Origin: Longispora fulva
GTDB lineage: Bacteria > Actinomycetota > Actinomycetes > Mycobacteriales > Micromonosporaceae
Direction: 5' to 3'
Assembly: GCF_015751905.1 (NCBI RefSeq)
Contig: NZ_JADOUF010000001.1
Coordinates: 3,348,001 to 3,412,000, forward strand
Length of the DNA: 64,000 bases
The translations under genes were made by a program, and so were the position numbers. This document shows, one piece after another, positions 25,008 through 35,324 of this stretch. Below the pieces are notes generated by a model, which saw only the letters and a list, made by a program, of their open reading frames with translations, searched no databases and was not told the origin of the DNA. The first letter of the stretch is position 1. Each line of letters begins with the position of its first letter.

Positions 25008-26650
25008 TGGCCGACCAGCCGATCAGCGCGCAGACCATGGCCCGGGCCGCCCGGCACGACCCGCAGTTCGCGGTTCCGGCCCGGCCCCGGGTCCGGCGCG
25101 GCCTGGTTATCCGTCGGCACGACGACCGGCTCGTGGTCGAGGGCGCCCCGACCCGGCACGTGCTGCGCGGCCGGGCGGCGACCCAGCTGGTGCCGCGGCT
25201 GCTGCCGCTCCTCGACGGGGTCCGCGACCATCCGGCGATCGCCGCCGATCTCGGGGTGAGCGAGCAGACGGTGTTCACGGTGCTGAGTCTGTTGTGGACC
25301 TGCGGCGTGGTCGAGGAGGCCGCGCCGCCCGGCGCCGATGTGTCCCGGGTGCCGGGGCACCTGGCCGACTACCTGTCCCGGATCGGGGACGCGACCGAGG
25401 CCAACGCCGCCTGGGAGGACGCCGCCGGCCGCCTGGCCGCCGCCCGGCTCCGGATCGAGGGCGACCCCCGGCTGGTCGCGGCGCTGCGGACCCAGCTGGC
25501 CGGGACCGTGCCGGACCTCGACGCCGCCGAACCGTCGCTGGTGGTCGTGTGCGCCACCCCGGACAACCCCGTCGATCGGGTACTGACGTCGCAGTGCTGG
25601 TCCCTCGGCACCCCCGTCCTGCACGTGGGCCTGTCCGGTGACGTGGTGGAGATCGGCCCGTACGTGGACCGCCGGCTCGGCCCGTGCCTGGACTGCCTCC
25701 TGGACGACGCCGACCCACCCGAAGAGTCCACAGTAGAGGATGTCGAGCTGGGCGCGGCCCTGGCCGCCGCCGACCTGGTGGCCCTCCTCAGCCGGGCCGC
25801 CCGGGTCGGACTGCCCGGCAGGTGGCGGCGGATCGGCCTCAACCGGCTCGCCCAGTCGGGCCGCAGCGGGGTCAGCCGGCCCGGCTGCCCGGCGTGCTCG
25901 GCGGTCCCCGACGAACCCCGCCCCACCCCGGTGTCCGCCCGCTACGAGGCCGCCGTCGCCCTGCCGCCCAAGGAGTACGCCGACGCCAAGGCGCACCAGG
26001 TGCACTACCAGCCGGCGAACGTCGCCCTGCAACGCGGCCACAAGACGTGGCCCGTCGCTCCCCGGCAGAAGATCCCCCCGGCCGACCTGGACCTGCTCAC
26101 CGCGCCCGCCGCGCCCCTGGACCCCGAGCGCCTGGCGTTGCTGCTGGCCGTGGCCGCCGGGTGGCGGCACGAGACCCCGGACCGGGTCTGGCGGTGGACG
26201 GCCAGCGGCGGCAACATCGGCTCCGTCGTCGCGCACGTCCTCGTCCGCGACCTCGACGGCGTCCCGCCCGGCGTGTACGGCTACGTCCCCGCCGGCCACG
26301 AACTGGCCCTGCTGCGGCCGGGCACCCCCGCCCCGTGCTCGCCGGACTGCACCGCGCCGGTGTGCCTGCTGTGCACCGGTGACCTACCCAGGGTCGCGTC
26401 GAAGTACGGCGCGTTCGGGCTGCGGGTCGTGCTCCTCGACGCCGGGTGCGCCCAGGCCGCCGTGCTGTCGGCGGCCGACGCGCTCGGCGTACGGGCCCGG
26501 GTCGCGGTCGACATCGACGACGAGCGGCTCGGCGACCTGCTGGGCATCGACCTGGACGCCGAACCGTTCACGGGCGTGATCCACCTGGCGGAACCCGACG
26601 CGCACCACCCGGAGCCGAGCGCGGGACACCAGCGAGAGGAACGGCGATGA
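25007..26650 (+). CDS. E1-like leader-binding protein fused to a degenerate nitroreductase-like domain
   Basis: The 547-residue product has three parts. Residues 25-105 look like a winged-helix recognition element (VLRGRAATQLVPRLLPLLDG, then ADLGVSEQTVFTVLSLLWTCG). Residues 110-310 are E1-like, with zinc-type pairs Cys227/Cys230 and Cys294/Cys297. Residues 345-535 resemble a SagB/nitroreductase fold (ERLALLLAVAAG, then PGVYGYVPAGHELALLRPG), but the FMN-binding RxSxR motif is missing. It is probably the scaffold that binds the leader. Its end overlaps the next gene by 4 bp. The combination with a second E1-like protein and a separate dehydrogenase is unusual. Confidence 0.8.
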   Translation: MADQPISAQTMARAARHDPQFAVPARPRVRRGLVIRRHDDRLVVEGAPTRHVLRGRAATQLVPRLLPLLDGVRDHPAIAADLGVSEQTVFTVLSLLWTCGVVEEAAPPGADVSRVPGHLADYLSRIGDATEANAAWEDAAGRLAAARLRIEGDPRLVAALRTQLAGTVPDLDAAEPSLVVVCATPDNPVDRVLTSQCWSLGTPVLHVGLSGDVVEIGPYVDRRLGPCLDCLLDDADPPEESTVEDVELGAALAAADLVALLSRAARVGLPGRWRRIGLNRLAQSGRSGVSRPGCPACSAVPDEPRPTPVSARYEAAVALPPKEYADAKAHQVHYQPANVALQRGHKTWPVAPRQKIPPADLDLLTAPAAPLDPERLALLLAVAAGWRHETPDRVWRWTASGGNIGSVVAHVLVRDLDGVPPGVYGYVPAGHELALLRPGTPAPCSPDCTAPVCLLCTGDLPRVASKYGAFGLRVVLLDAGCAQAAVLSAADALGVRARVAVDIDDERLGDLLGIDLDAEPFTGVIHLAEPDAHHPEPSAGHQREERR

Positions 26651-27390
26651 GCGCGATCAGCCTGACCGTCGACGTCCTGCGGTCCTTCCGCGAAGAGGAC
26701 CGGCCGGCGTCGGCGCAGAACCCGCCCGGCACGCCGGGCGTCCACGGACCCACGCCGCCGCCCGACCCGATCGGCCCCCCGATCGCACTCCCGACGCCCG
26801 CCGCGCCCCGGTCCGGCGTCCTCGCCGAGGTGCTCCGGCAACGCCGCGCCATCCGGTACTTCCGCCCCGAACCCGTCGACCTGGCCACCCTGCTCGGCGC
26901 GGTCACCGAGGGCCTCGCCGCCGACCGGTCCCGCTGGCCGGGCGAACACCCCCTGGTCCCCGTCGTCGTCGCGCAGAACGTCACCGGCCTGCCACCGGCC
27001 GTCTACCGGCTCGACGGGGACACGGCCTCCCCCGTGATGGCGCTGTCCGGCCCGGCGGCGTACGAGGAACTCACCCTGCAGAAGGAGTTCGCCACGGCCG
27101 GCGCGATCGTGTCACTGCTCGGCGACCTGGAGGCCGCCGGGCACGCGCACGGCGGGGCCGGGTTCCGGACGCTGATGACCAGGGCCGGCGCGGCCGGGTA
27201 CCAGATGTGGCTGGCCGCGATCGCCCACGGCCTGGTCGGCAGCGTGTTCGCCGGTTTCCTGCCGGCGGCGATCCGCACCCCGCTGCGCTGCGACGGCGTG
27301 ACCCGGCACCAACTGTTCGCGCTGGCCGTCGGCCATCCCGGCGTGGACCTCCCGACTTCCGCCGGTGCCGGACCGGCGGACGAGACCTGA
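26647..27390 (+). CDS. SagB-like FMN-dependent azoline dehydrogenase
   Basis: The 247-residue protein is a nitroreductase-fold oxidase that converts azolines to azoles in this type of pathway. RRAIRYF (near 67-73) is the FMN-binding RxxxRxF motif, and AGYQMWLAAIAHGLVG with the following FAGF is the C-terminal half of the flavin site. A 60-residue Pro-rich N-terminal extension precedes the domain. It starts within the ATGA overlap with the previous gene, 18 bp before the precursor gene. The catalytic Lys-Tyr pair of some SagB enzymes is not obvious. Confidence 0.85.
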   Translation: MSAISLTVDVLRSFREEDRPASAQNPPGTPGVHGPTPPPDPIGPPIALPTPAAPRSGVLAEVLRQRRAIRYFRPEPVDLATLLGAVTEGLAADRSRWPGEHPLVPVVVAQNVTGLPPAVYRLDGDTASPVMALSGPAAYEELTLQKEFATAGAIVSLLGDLEAAGHAHGGAGFRTLMTRAGAAGYQMWLAAIAHGLVGSVFAGFLPAAIRTPLRCDGVTRHQLFALAVGHPGVDLPTSAGAGPADET

Positions 27391-27408
27391 GGAGAGGGGG
27401 TGAATCCC

Positions 27409-27606
27409 ATGGATCTGGAACTCGAGCTGTTCGCCGAGGTCGCCGACGGCCCGTTGGTGATCGAGGAACTGCCCGACGGCAACTCGCTGTCGGTCGTCGC
27501 GTGCATCATCAGTTGCGCCGTGACGCACGCGTGCGCCACTGAGTGTCTCGGCACGGCCAGCACCGTCACCTGCGGACCGTGCGCGTCGTCCATCGTCGGA
27601 CACTGA
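27409..27606 (+). CDS. RiPP precursor peptide, Cys/Thr/Ser-rich core
   Basis: The 65-residue peptide has an acidic leader (residues 1-31) and a core rich in cyclisable residues: Cys32, 36, 42, 46, 55 and 58, Thr39, 44, 49, 52 and 54, Ser35, 51, 60 and 61. The leader (FAEVADG, then EELPDGNS and VVA) resembles thiopeptide leaders, which commonly read F-E-x-A-D, E-x-L, G-x-x-x-x-V-x-A. Cleavage near Ala31 would release a 34-residue core. ATG 27409 follows GGAGAGGGGG; an in-frame GTG at 27400 would add three residues. Leader comparison is from memory of the family, not a search. Confidence 0.85.
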   Translation: MDLELELFAEVADGPLVIEELPDGNSLSVVACIISCAVTHACATECLGTASTVTCGPCASSIVGH

Positions 27607-27616
27607 CAGACGGGTG

Positions 27617-27653
27617 CCTGGTTCCGGGATGTCACCACCACCCCGGAACCAGG
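27617..27653 (+). terminator. Hairpin just after the precursor gene, likely attenuator
   Basis: Perfect 12-bp arms CCTGGTTCCGGG (27617-27628) and CCCGGAACCAGG (27642-27653) enclose a 13-base loop. The hairpin begins 10 bp after the precursor stop and ends 33 bp before the protease gene. Such structures after RiPP precursor genes typically stabilise the short message and lower expression of downstream genes. Confidence 0.8.
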
Positions 27654-27686
27654 ACCTGCGTGCAGTATGACCGCGACGGGAGGACC

Positions 27687-28748
27687 GTGTCGTACCCCAG
27701 ATTGCGCGACGGCGTCCAACTGCTCGTCGGCATGGACGACCTGCCCCTGGCCTACGACGGCCGGACGGGCCGCTACCACCGGCTCAGCCGCGCGGCCGTG
27801 GCCACCCTCCGGCTCCTCGACGGCACCCGCTCCGCCGAGGAGGTCACGCACGCGCTCGCCGCCGCCCGCCGGCAGGAACCAGGGACGGCCCGCGCCGAGC
27901 TGGACCTGTTCCTCGCCACCCTCGACCGCGCCGGTCTGCTGCACGGCCCGGCCGCGCCCGGCACGCCACCGGCCCGCCGGTCCCTGCTGCTGCCCCGATT
28001 CGTCGTCACCCGCGCGCTCCCCCGGGCCCTGGAGCCCCTGGCTGACCGGCTGCGGACCGGCCGGCGGGGTGCCGTGGCGATGGCCGTCCTCGCCGTGGCC
28101 GGGGTCGCCGGCACGGCACTCGGGATCGCCGGGTTCCTCACCGCCGCCCGGCCGCCCGGCTGGAGCTGGGCGTTCGCCGTCGCCGCTGCCCTCCTCGTCC
28201 TCCAGGTGTGCGTGCACGAGGCGGCGCACGCCCTGGTCTGCCAGGTGCTACGGGCACCGGTCCGGGGCGCCGGGTTCGCGCTGCTGCTGTGGCTGTTGCC
28301 GGTGGCGTTCGTGGACCGCACGGACGCCTACCGGGTCCGGTCCCGGCGCGGGCGGCTCGCCCTGACCCTGGCCGGACCGCTGTGCGACGGAGTGTGCATG
28401 GGGGTCACCGCCGCGCTCGCGCTCACCGGGCACGGGACCGCCGTCGCCGGGCACCTGCTGGTGTTCCAGACGTTCGCGCTGCTGCTCAACGTGAACCCGC
28501 TGCTGCCCAGCGACGGGTACGTGGCCGTCGAGGTCCTGTTCGGGCTCGTCGACCCGCGCGGCCGGGCCCTCTCGCTCCTGGCCCACACGGTGCGGGGGCG
28601 GACTCTGCCGCCGCACCTGGCGAGCCTGCCCCGGCGTACCCGTCTGGTGTTGGTGGGTTACGGGGTCGTCTGTGTGGCGTATCTGGGGCTGGTCGCGGCC
28701 ACCGCCGTGTCCGGGCTGCTGTCGCTCGCGGCCCGACTCCTCAGCTGA
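27687..28748 (+). CDS. PqqD-like plus M50 membrane metalloprotease, probable precursor-processing enzyme
   Basis: The 353-residue protein starts with a PqqD-like segment (1-80: LAYDGRTGRYHRLSRAAVAT), a fold that often binds RiPP leaders. After a Pro-rich linker come about six membrane helices with the site-2 protease motif HEAAH (His177, Glu178, His181) and NPLLPSDGY, matching the second M50 motif with its metal-binding Asp. A leader-peptidase role, possibly coupled to export, is inferred from the cluster. GTG 27687 follows GGGAGGA. No dedicated ABC transporter is in the cluster. Confidence 0.82.
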   Translation: MSYPRLRDGVQLLVGMDDLPLAYDGRTGRYHRLSRAAVATLRLLDGTRSAEEVTHALAAARRQEPGTARAELDLFLATLDRAGLLHGPAAPGTPPARRSLLLPRFVVTRALPRALEPLADRLRTGRRGAVAMAVLAVAGVAGTALGIAGFLTAARPPGWSWAFAVAAALLVLQVCVHEAAHALVCQVLRAPVRGAGFALLLWLLPVAFVDRTDAYRVRSRRGRLALTLAGPLCDGVCMGVTAALALTGHGTAVAGHLLVFQTFALLLNVNPLLPSDGYVAVEVLFGLVDPRGRALSLLAHTVRGRTLPPHLASLPRRTRLVLVGYGVVCVAYLGLVAATAVSGLLSLAARLLS

Positions 28749-28762
28749 TCACGTACCCGAAA

Positions 28763-28781
28763 CGTCACCCGGCCGGTGACG
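28763..28781. terminator. Hairpin at the convergent end of the RiPP operon
   Basis: CGTCACC (28763-28769) pairs with GGTGACG (28775-28781) around CGGCC. It lies 14 bp past the M50 gene stop and covers the last codons of the converging CHAP gene, so it can end transcription from both sides. Confidence 0.55.
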
Positions 28782-29349
28782 CGAAGCCCTCGATGGTGCC
28801 GGCGACCCGCGGCACGAACCGGCGCTCGGTGACCCCGCCGGTCACGTTGCCCTCGACCGTGGACACCCAGCCCAGGTGCGCGGCCACGACGACGCCGACG
28901 TGGTCGGACGCGCCGTCGGGGACCTCGAACGCCCCGTCCCGGTACACGATCAGGTCCCCCGGCCTGGGCGTGTAGTCGGAGTCCGCCGGATGCCAGGTGC
29001 CGTGCCGCTCGCCGTACTTCCGGCCGGAGCGGGCCCAGCTGTCCAGCTCGTCGGCACCAGGCACTCCTGCACCCTTCCACACGTACCGGGCGAAGTCGGC
29101 GCACCACGGGCCGCGGCTCCACCCGGCCGGGCAGCCCTTGGCCTGGCCCCGCGCCTGGCCGGAGTAGAAGATGCAGTCGTCGACCTGGTGGTTGCGGCCC
29201 GCGTCGTCGAGCTCGGTCTCCGCGACCTCGACGGCCCGCCCGGCGGCGGCGCTCGCCGGACTCGACACCGGCCAGGCGAGAACGGCCACCGCCGCCAGCC
29301 CGACGGCCACCACGACGGCTCCGACGACCGGCCATCTCCTGCGCGCCAT
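28765..29349 (-). CDS. Secreted CHAP-domain hydrolase-like protein
   Basis: The 194-residue protein has an N-terminal signal or anchor helix (6-28) and a CHAP/NlpC-like cysteine-peptidase domain. Catalytic candidates are Cys83 in WCADFARYVW and His150 in SDHVGVVVAA, with GDLIVYRDG between them, as in peptidoglycan amidases and endopeptidases. ATG 29349 follows GGGGAGG. It converges on the RiPP operon and is more likely a cell-wall enzyme than part of the pathway, although some RiPP clusters recruit secreted peptidases. Confidence 0.82.
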   Translation of the reverse strand: MARRRWPVVGAVVVAVGLAAVAVLAWPVSSPASAAAGRAVEVAETELDDAGRNHQVDDCIFYSGQARGQAKGCPAGWSRGPWCADFARYVWKGAGVPGADELDSWARSGRKYGERHGTWHPADSDYTPRPGDLIVYRDGAFEVPDGASDHVGVVVAAHLGWVSTVEGNVTGGVTERRFVPRVAGTIEGFASPAG

Positions 29350-29413
29350 CCACACCTCCCCGTTTGGTCGGCCAACGGTAGCCGACGCCCGCCGCGGCCG
29401 GATAGTCTTCCGG

Positions 29414-30448
29414 ATGCGCAGCTCCCGGTACGCCACGGTGTCCACAGCTCTCGCCCTGCTCGACGACGACCAGCTCGCCCGGCTGGTGGACGCGGCCCCG
29501 GCCACCGGCGTCGGCATCGGCGGCACCTCGGCGCACCTGGACGTCGACGGCGTGCCGGTGTTCGTGAAACGGATCCCGCTCACCGACCTGGAGCGCCGCC
29601 ACGTCCGGTCGACCGCGAACCTGTTCGACCTCCCGGTTCACAGCCAGTACGGCGTCGGCGGGCCCGGCTTCGGCGCGTGGCGCGAACTGGCCGCGAACAC
29701 CATGACCACCAACTGGGTACTGGCCGGCCAGACCGAGGCCTTCCCGCTGCTCTACCACTGGCGGGTGCTGCCCGGGGCACCCCAGCCCTCCGAGGAGCAC
29801 GCCGACATCGACGCCACGGTCGCCTACTGGGGCGGCTCGGCGGCGGTCCGGGCCCGGCTCACCGCGGTGGCCGCTGCGTCGGCCAGCCTCGTCCTGTTCA
29901 GCGAGTACGTGCCGCACAACCTGAGCGAATGGCTGCGCGGACACGCCGACGTGCCGGCGGCGTGCGCGATGCTGGAGGGCCAGATGCGCGAGGCCGTCGC
30001 CTTCATGAACGCCCACGACCTACTGCACTTCGACGCCCACTTCCGCAACCTGCTCACCGACGGGGAGCGCCTCTACGTCACCGACCTGGGCCTGGCCACC
30101 TCGCCCCGGTTCGACCTGTCCCCCGAGGAGGCGGCATTCGTCGACCGCAACGCCGGCCACGACGCGGCGTACGCGCTGATGCTTCTCGTCAACTGGCTGG
30201 TGACGAACGTGTGCGGGGTGCCGGTCGCGGCCCAGGGCGGCCCGGTCGAGCGCAACGCGTACATCCGCCGGTGCGCCGAGGGGGTCGCGCCAGTGGGGGT
30301 GCCGGCGGAGGTCGCGGCGCTCGTGGTCCGGTACGCGCCGGTGGCGGTCGTGATGAACGACTTCTACTGGGAGCTGTTCGGCGGCAACCCGGCCGCGCCG
30401 TTCCCGGCCGGGCGTGTGGCACGGGCTATGGCCAAGTGCCACGGATGA
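29414..30448 (+). CDS. Kinase-like (APH/protein-kinase fold) protein
   Basis: The 344-residue protein has an ATP-grasp-free kinase-like fold. IGGTSAHLDVDGVPVFVKRI resembles the glycine-rich loop and the ATP-binding Lys of the N-lobe. LLHFDAHFRNLLTD provides the catalytic loop (His205, Asp207, Asn212), and VTDLGLA the metal-binding Asp. The C-lobe retains a VNWLV helix. The substrate is unknown; small-molecule and protein kinases of this kind are both common in actinomycetes. It is divergent from the CHAP gene with only 64 bp between them. Confidence 0.78.
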   Translation: MRSSRYATVSTALALLDDDQLARLVDAAPATGVGIGGTSAHLDVDGVPVFVKRIPLTDLERRHVRSTANLFDLPVHSQYGVGGPGFGAWRELAANTMTTNWVLAGQTEAFPLLYHWRVLPGAPQPSEEHADIDATVAYWGGSAAVRARLTAVAAASASLVLFSEYVPHNLSEWLRGHADVPAACAMLEGQMREAVAFMNAHDLLHFDAHFRNLLTDGERLYVTDLGLATSPRFDLSPEEAAFVDRNAGHDAAYALMLLVNWLVTNVCGVPVAAQGGPVERNAYIRRCAEGVAPVGVPAEVAALVVRYAPVAVVMNDFYWELFGGNPAAPFPAGRVARAMAKCHG

Positions 30449-30488
30449 CGGGCACACCGGGGCCGTAGCCACGGCGTGCCCGTACCGG

Positions 30489-32995
<2,507 letters not shown>

Positions 32996-33011
32996 CTAAG
33001 TAAGCCTCTGA

Positions 33012-33046
33012 CTACTCCAAATCGCCGGGGGGCCAGTTTGGAGTAG
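33012..33046. promoter_or_regulatory. Inverted repeat between divergent genes
   Basis: CTACTCCAAA (33012-33021) pairs perfectly with TTTGGAGTAG (33037-33046) across a 15-bp spacer. It lies 71 bp upstream of the repeat-protein gene and 105 bp upstream of the sigma factor gene. An operator for a dimeric regulator is the simplest reading. Confidence 0.5.
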
Positions 33047-33150
33047 CCGATCCAGAGTCCCGCCACCATGTGGTGACCTGGGTCACATCTGCCACCGTCC
33101 CCGTCGATCCGCCGTGTTCCTATCGCTGACAAACAATGAGGGCGGTGGGC

Positions 33151-33663
33151 ATGGCGGACGCGGACGAGTTCGACGTCTTCTTCCGGCAGACGGGCCAGCG
33201 GGTGCTCCGCTACGCCTACGGGCTGACCGGCGATCGAGCCGAGGCGCAGGACCTGACCCAGGAGGCGTACGCGCGCGCCTGGGAGCGCTGGTCGCGGGTC
33301 CGCGGCTATGACGACCCCGAGGCGTGGCTGCGCCTCGTCGTGACCCGGCTGAGCACTGACCGGTGGCGACGATTGCGGGTGCGGTGGGCCGCGGCTTCGG
33401 CCAGCCGGCCGCCGGAGCAGGCCCCGCCGCCCTCGGAGGACACGATGGTGCTCGTCGCTGCCCTGCGTCACCTGCCTGCGACCCACCGACAGGTGATCGT
33501 CCTGCACTACCTGCTCGACCGCTCGGTCGCCGATATCGCCACCGAGATCGGCAAGGGCGCCGGCACCGTGAAGTCCTGGCTGGCCCGGGGGCGCGCCGGC
33601 CTGGCCGCCCAGTTGGCCGAGACCCCGCACGAGACCACGACCGGAGGTTCCGATGTCCGATGA
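33151..33663 (+). CDS. ECF sigma factor (SigE-like)
   Basis: The 170-residue protein has region 2 (about 10-75: FDVFFRQTGQRVLRYAYGLT, then AQDLTQEAYARAWERW) and region 4 (about 105-160: LPATHRQVIVLHYLLD, then SVADIATEIGKGAGTVKSW) of an ECF RNA polymerase sigma factor. It has no C-terminal extension. ATG 33151 follows GGTGGGC; an in-frame ATG at 33136 lacks a binding site. Its 3' end overlaps the next gene by 11 bp, which encodes a likely membrane regulator. Confidence 0.9.
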   Translation: MADADEFDVFFRQTGQRVLRYAYGLTGDRAEAQDLTQEAYARAWERWSRVRGYDDPEAWLRLVVTRLSTDRWRRLRVRWAAASASRPPEQAPPPSEDTMVLVAALRHLPATHRQVIVLHYLLDRSVADIATEIGKGAGTVKSWLARGRAGLAAQLAETPHETTTGGSDVR

Positions 33664-35065
33664 CCTCAAGGCGCTGTTCGGCGCGCTGCGGGCCGACGCC
33701 GACGAACTCCGGCTGCCCGCGCCGTCGGCCGCCCGGCGGATCGGCACCCGCCGCCGACGGGTACGGCTCGGCGCCGGGCTGGCCACCGTGATCCTGCTGG
33801 TGGCCGGAGTGACGGTCGGCGCGTCCTGGTGGGGCCGAACCCCGGCCGACCCGGTCGGGTTCGCACGGCTGCGTCCCGTGGGCGTGCCCGTGGCGGAGTC
33901 GGGGGTCGGGGCGGGCGGTGCGGTGAAGGCCCGGACCGTGGACGGCCGCACGATGTTCGTCTGGCCCGACAAGAGCGGCGAACTCCGGCTCACCGTTGTC
34001 GACCTGGCCACCGGGACCGCCGCGCGACCGACGAGCAGCCTCGGCCGGTACTCCTTCGTCAGTGGCATGTGGACGGTCGCCGGCGTCCTGGTGCTCACCG
34101 TCAGGGGCGGGTCGGACGCCAGGAGCTCCGAGATGCTCGTCGTGGACCCCGCGACCGGGACGACGCTGTGGCACCGCGCGATCCAGCCGACCGCGGAACG
34201 GAGCGAGTTCTTCCTGGCCGGGCTGGTGGTGAACTCCGTCGCCACCCAGCGCACCGAGCTGCTCGACTGGCGGACGGGCGCGACCCGCTGGTCGGTGCCG
34301 ACCACGGGACTCCAGAACGTGCTGAGCGTGCGGTCCGTCGCCGGCCTGGGCGTCAGCACCGACCATCGGCTGTTGCTGGTCGGCCAGGACCACGTGCTGC
34401 GGGTGTACGACGTGCGCGACGGTTCGCTGCTGCTCACCGGTCCGACGGTCGACGGCTCGGTGCAGGCCTACGACGGCAAGGCCTACGTCCTGGGCCTCGG
34501 CCCCGACGGCGTCAGCGGGCGGCTGTCGGTCTTCGACCTGGACGATCCGGGCCGGGGTCTCCGGCTGCTCTACACCGCAAGGACGGAGGTGACGAGCGTG
34601 GCCAACTGCGCGCCCGGGCTGGTGTGCGCGCTGGAGCAGGCGGTCGTCGAACCGTCCGGCGCGGCCGTGGACAGCGCCGTGGTGGCCGTCGACCTGAACG
34701 GCGGCGGCGAACGCTGGCGGTACCGGCTGACGATCCCGTTCGGCGTGCTGGGGATGGCCGGGGACCGGGTGCTCGCGCCGGGCGTGGTGCTCGACCCGGG
34801 GGGCCGGAAGCTCGTCGGGCCGCCGGCGGAGCACCTGTCCCTCACCGGCCCCACGGTCGACGGCGGGCTGCTGGCCTACTCCGTGCCGGCGTCCGGGCCC
34901 GCCACCCGCAGCGTCGATCTCGACGTGTACGGGGTGCTGCTGGCCGACGGGAAGGTGACCACCCTCGGCACGGTGACCGTCCTGCCGAACTCCTGCTCCG
35001 CCGACCAGCGGTTCCTGGCCTGCGCCACGGACCGGGGCTTCGAGGTGTGGCAGTACCGGACATAA
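33653..35065 (+). CDS. Membrane-anchored beta-propeller protein, probable anti-sigma partner
   Basis: The 470-residue protein has a short cytoplasmic N-terminus (1-38), one transmembrane helix (about 39-58) and a large extracytoplasmic domain of repeated beta strands with PQQ-like/WD40-like motifs (LLDWRTGATRWSVP, LRVYDVRDGSLLL, AVDLNGGGERWRYRL). The overlap with an ECF sigma factor and this topology suggest that the N-terminus holds the sigma factor at the membrane while the propeller senses an external signal. No zinc-binding HxxxCxxC motif is visible, so it is not a classical ZAS anti-sigma factor. Confidence 0.78.
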   Translation: MSDDLKALFGALRADADELRLPAPSAARRIGTRRRRVRLGAGLATVILLVAGVTVGASWWGRTPADPVGFARLRPVGVPVAESGVGAGGAVKARTVDGRTMFVWPDKSGELRLTVVDLATGTAARPTSSLGRYSFVSGMWTVAGVLVLTVRGGSDARSSEMLVVDPATGTTLWHRAIQPTAERSEFFLAGLVVNSVATQRTELLDWRTGATRWSVPTTGLQNVLSVRSVAGLGVSTDHRLLLVGQDHVLRVYDVRDGSLLLTGPTVDGSVQAYDGKAYVLGLGPDGVSGRLSVFDLDDPGRGLRLLYTARTEVTSVANCAPGLVCALEQAVVEPSGAAVDSAVVAVDLNGGGERWRYRLTIPFGVLGMAGDRVLAPGVVLDPGGRKLVGPPAEHLSLTGPTVDGGLLAYSVPASGPATRSVDLDVYGVLLADGKVTTLGTVTVLPNSCSADQRFLACATDRGFEVWQYRT

Positions 35066-35324
35066 CGGGCGGTGAGCACGTTCGGGTCGGGATGTCCGCC
35101 GCCCCGGGTGACCGGCCCCACGCCGGTCTCCGGGGCGGCTTCCGGATCGCAACCGCGTCGCCGTAGCCGACCACTCACCCGGCGTAGTCACAGGGGCACC
35201 AAACCTCCTCCGGACGGTTGGGAACGATGTGCGAACGGCCACGAAAGGCCGCCAGGACTTGGCGTCCATCGATGTCAGCGGCGAGGGTGGGCAGGCCCAG
35301 TCCCCCGACTACGGAGGGTGTCGC

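Noticed and set aside
23003-28748. Thiopeptide cluster
   Set aside because: The leader looks thiopeptide-like, but no split LanB dehydratase or cycloaddition enzyme is present in the window, so a linear azole peptide is the safer class.
35170-35324. Possible c-di-AMP (ydaO) riboswitch before the M23 peptidase gene
   Set aside because: Such switches often precede actinobacterial cell-wall hydrolases, but the conserved GTCAGCTAACC-like segment and GGGGTGAA element that I expect are absent. Only weak hairpins are visible.
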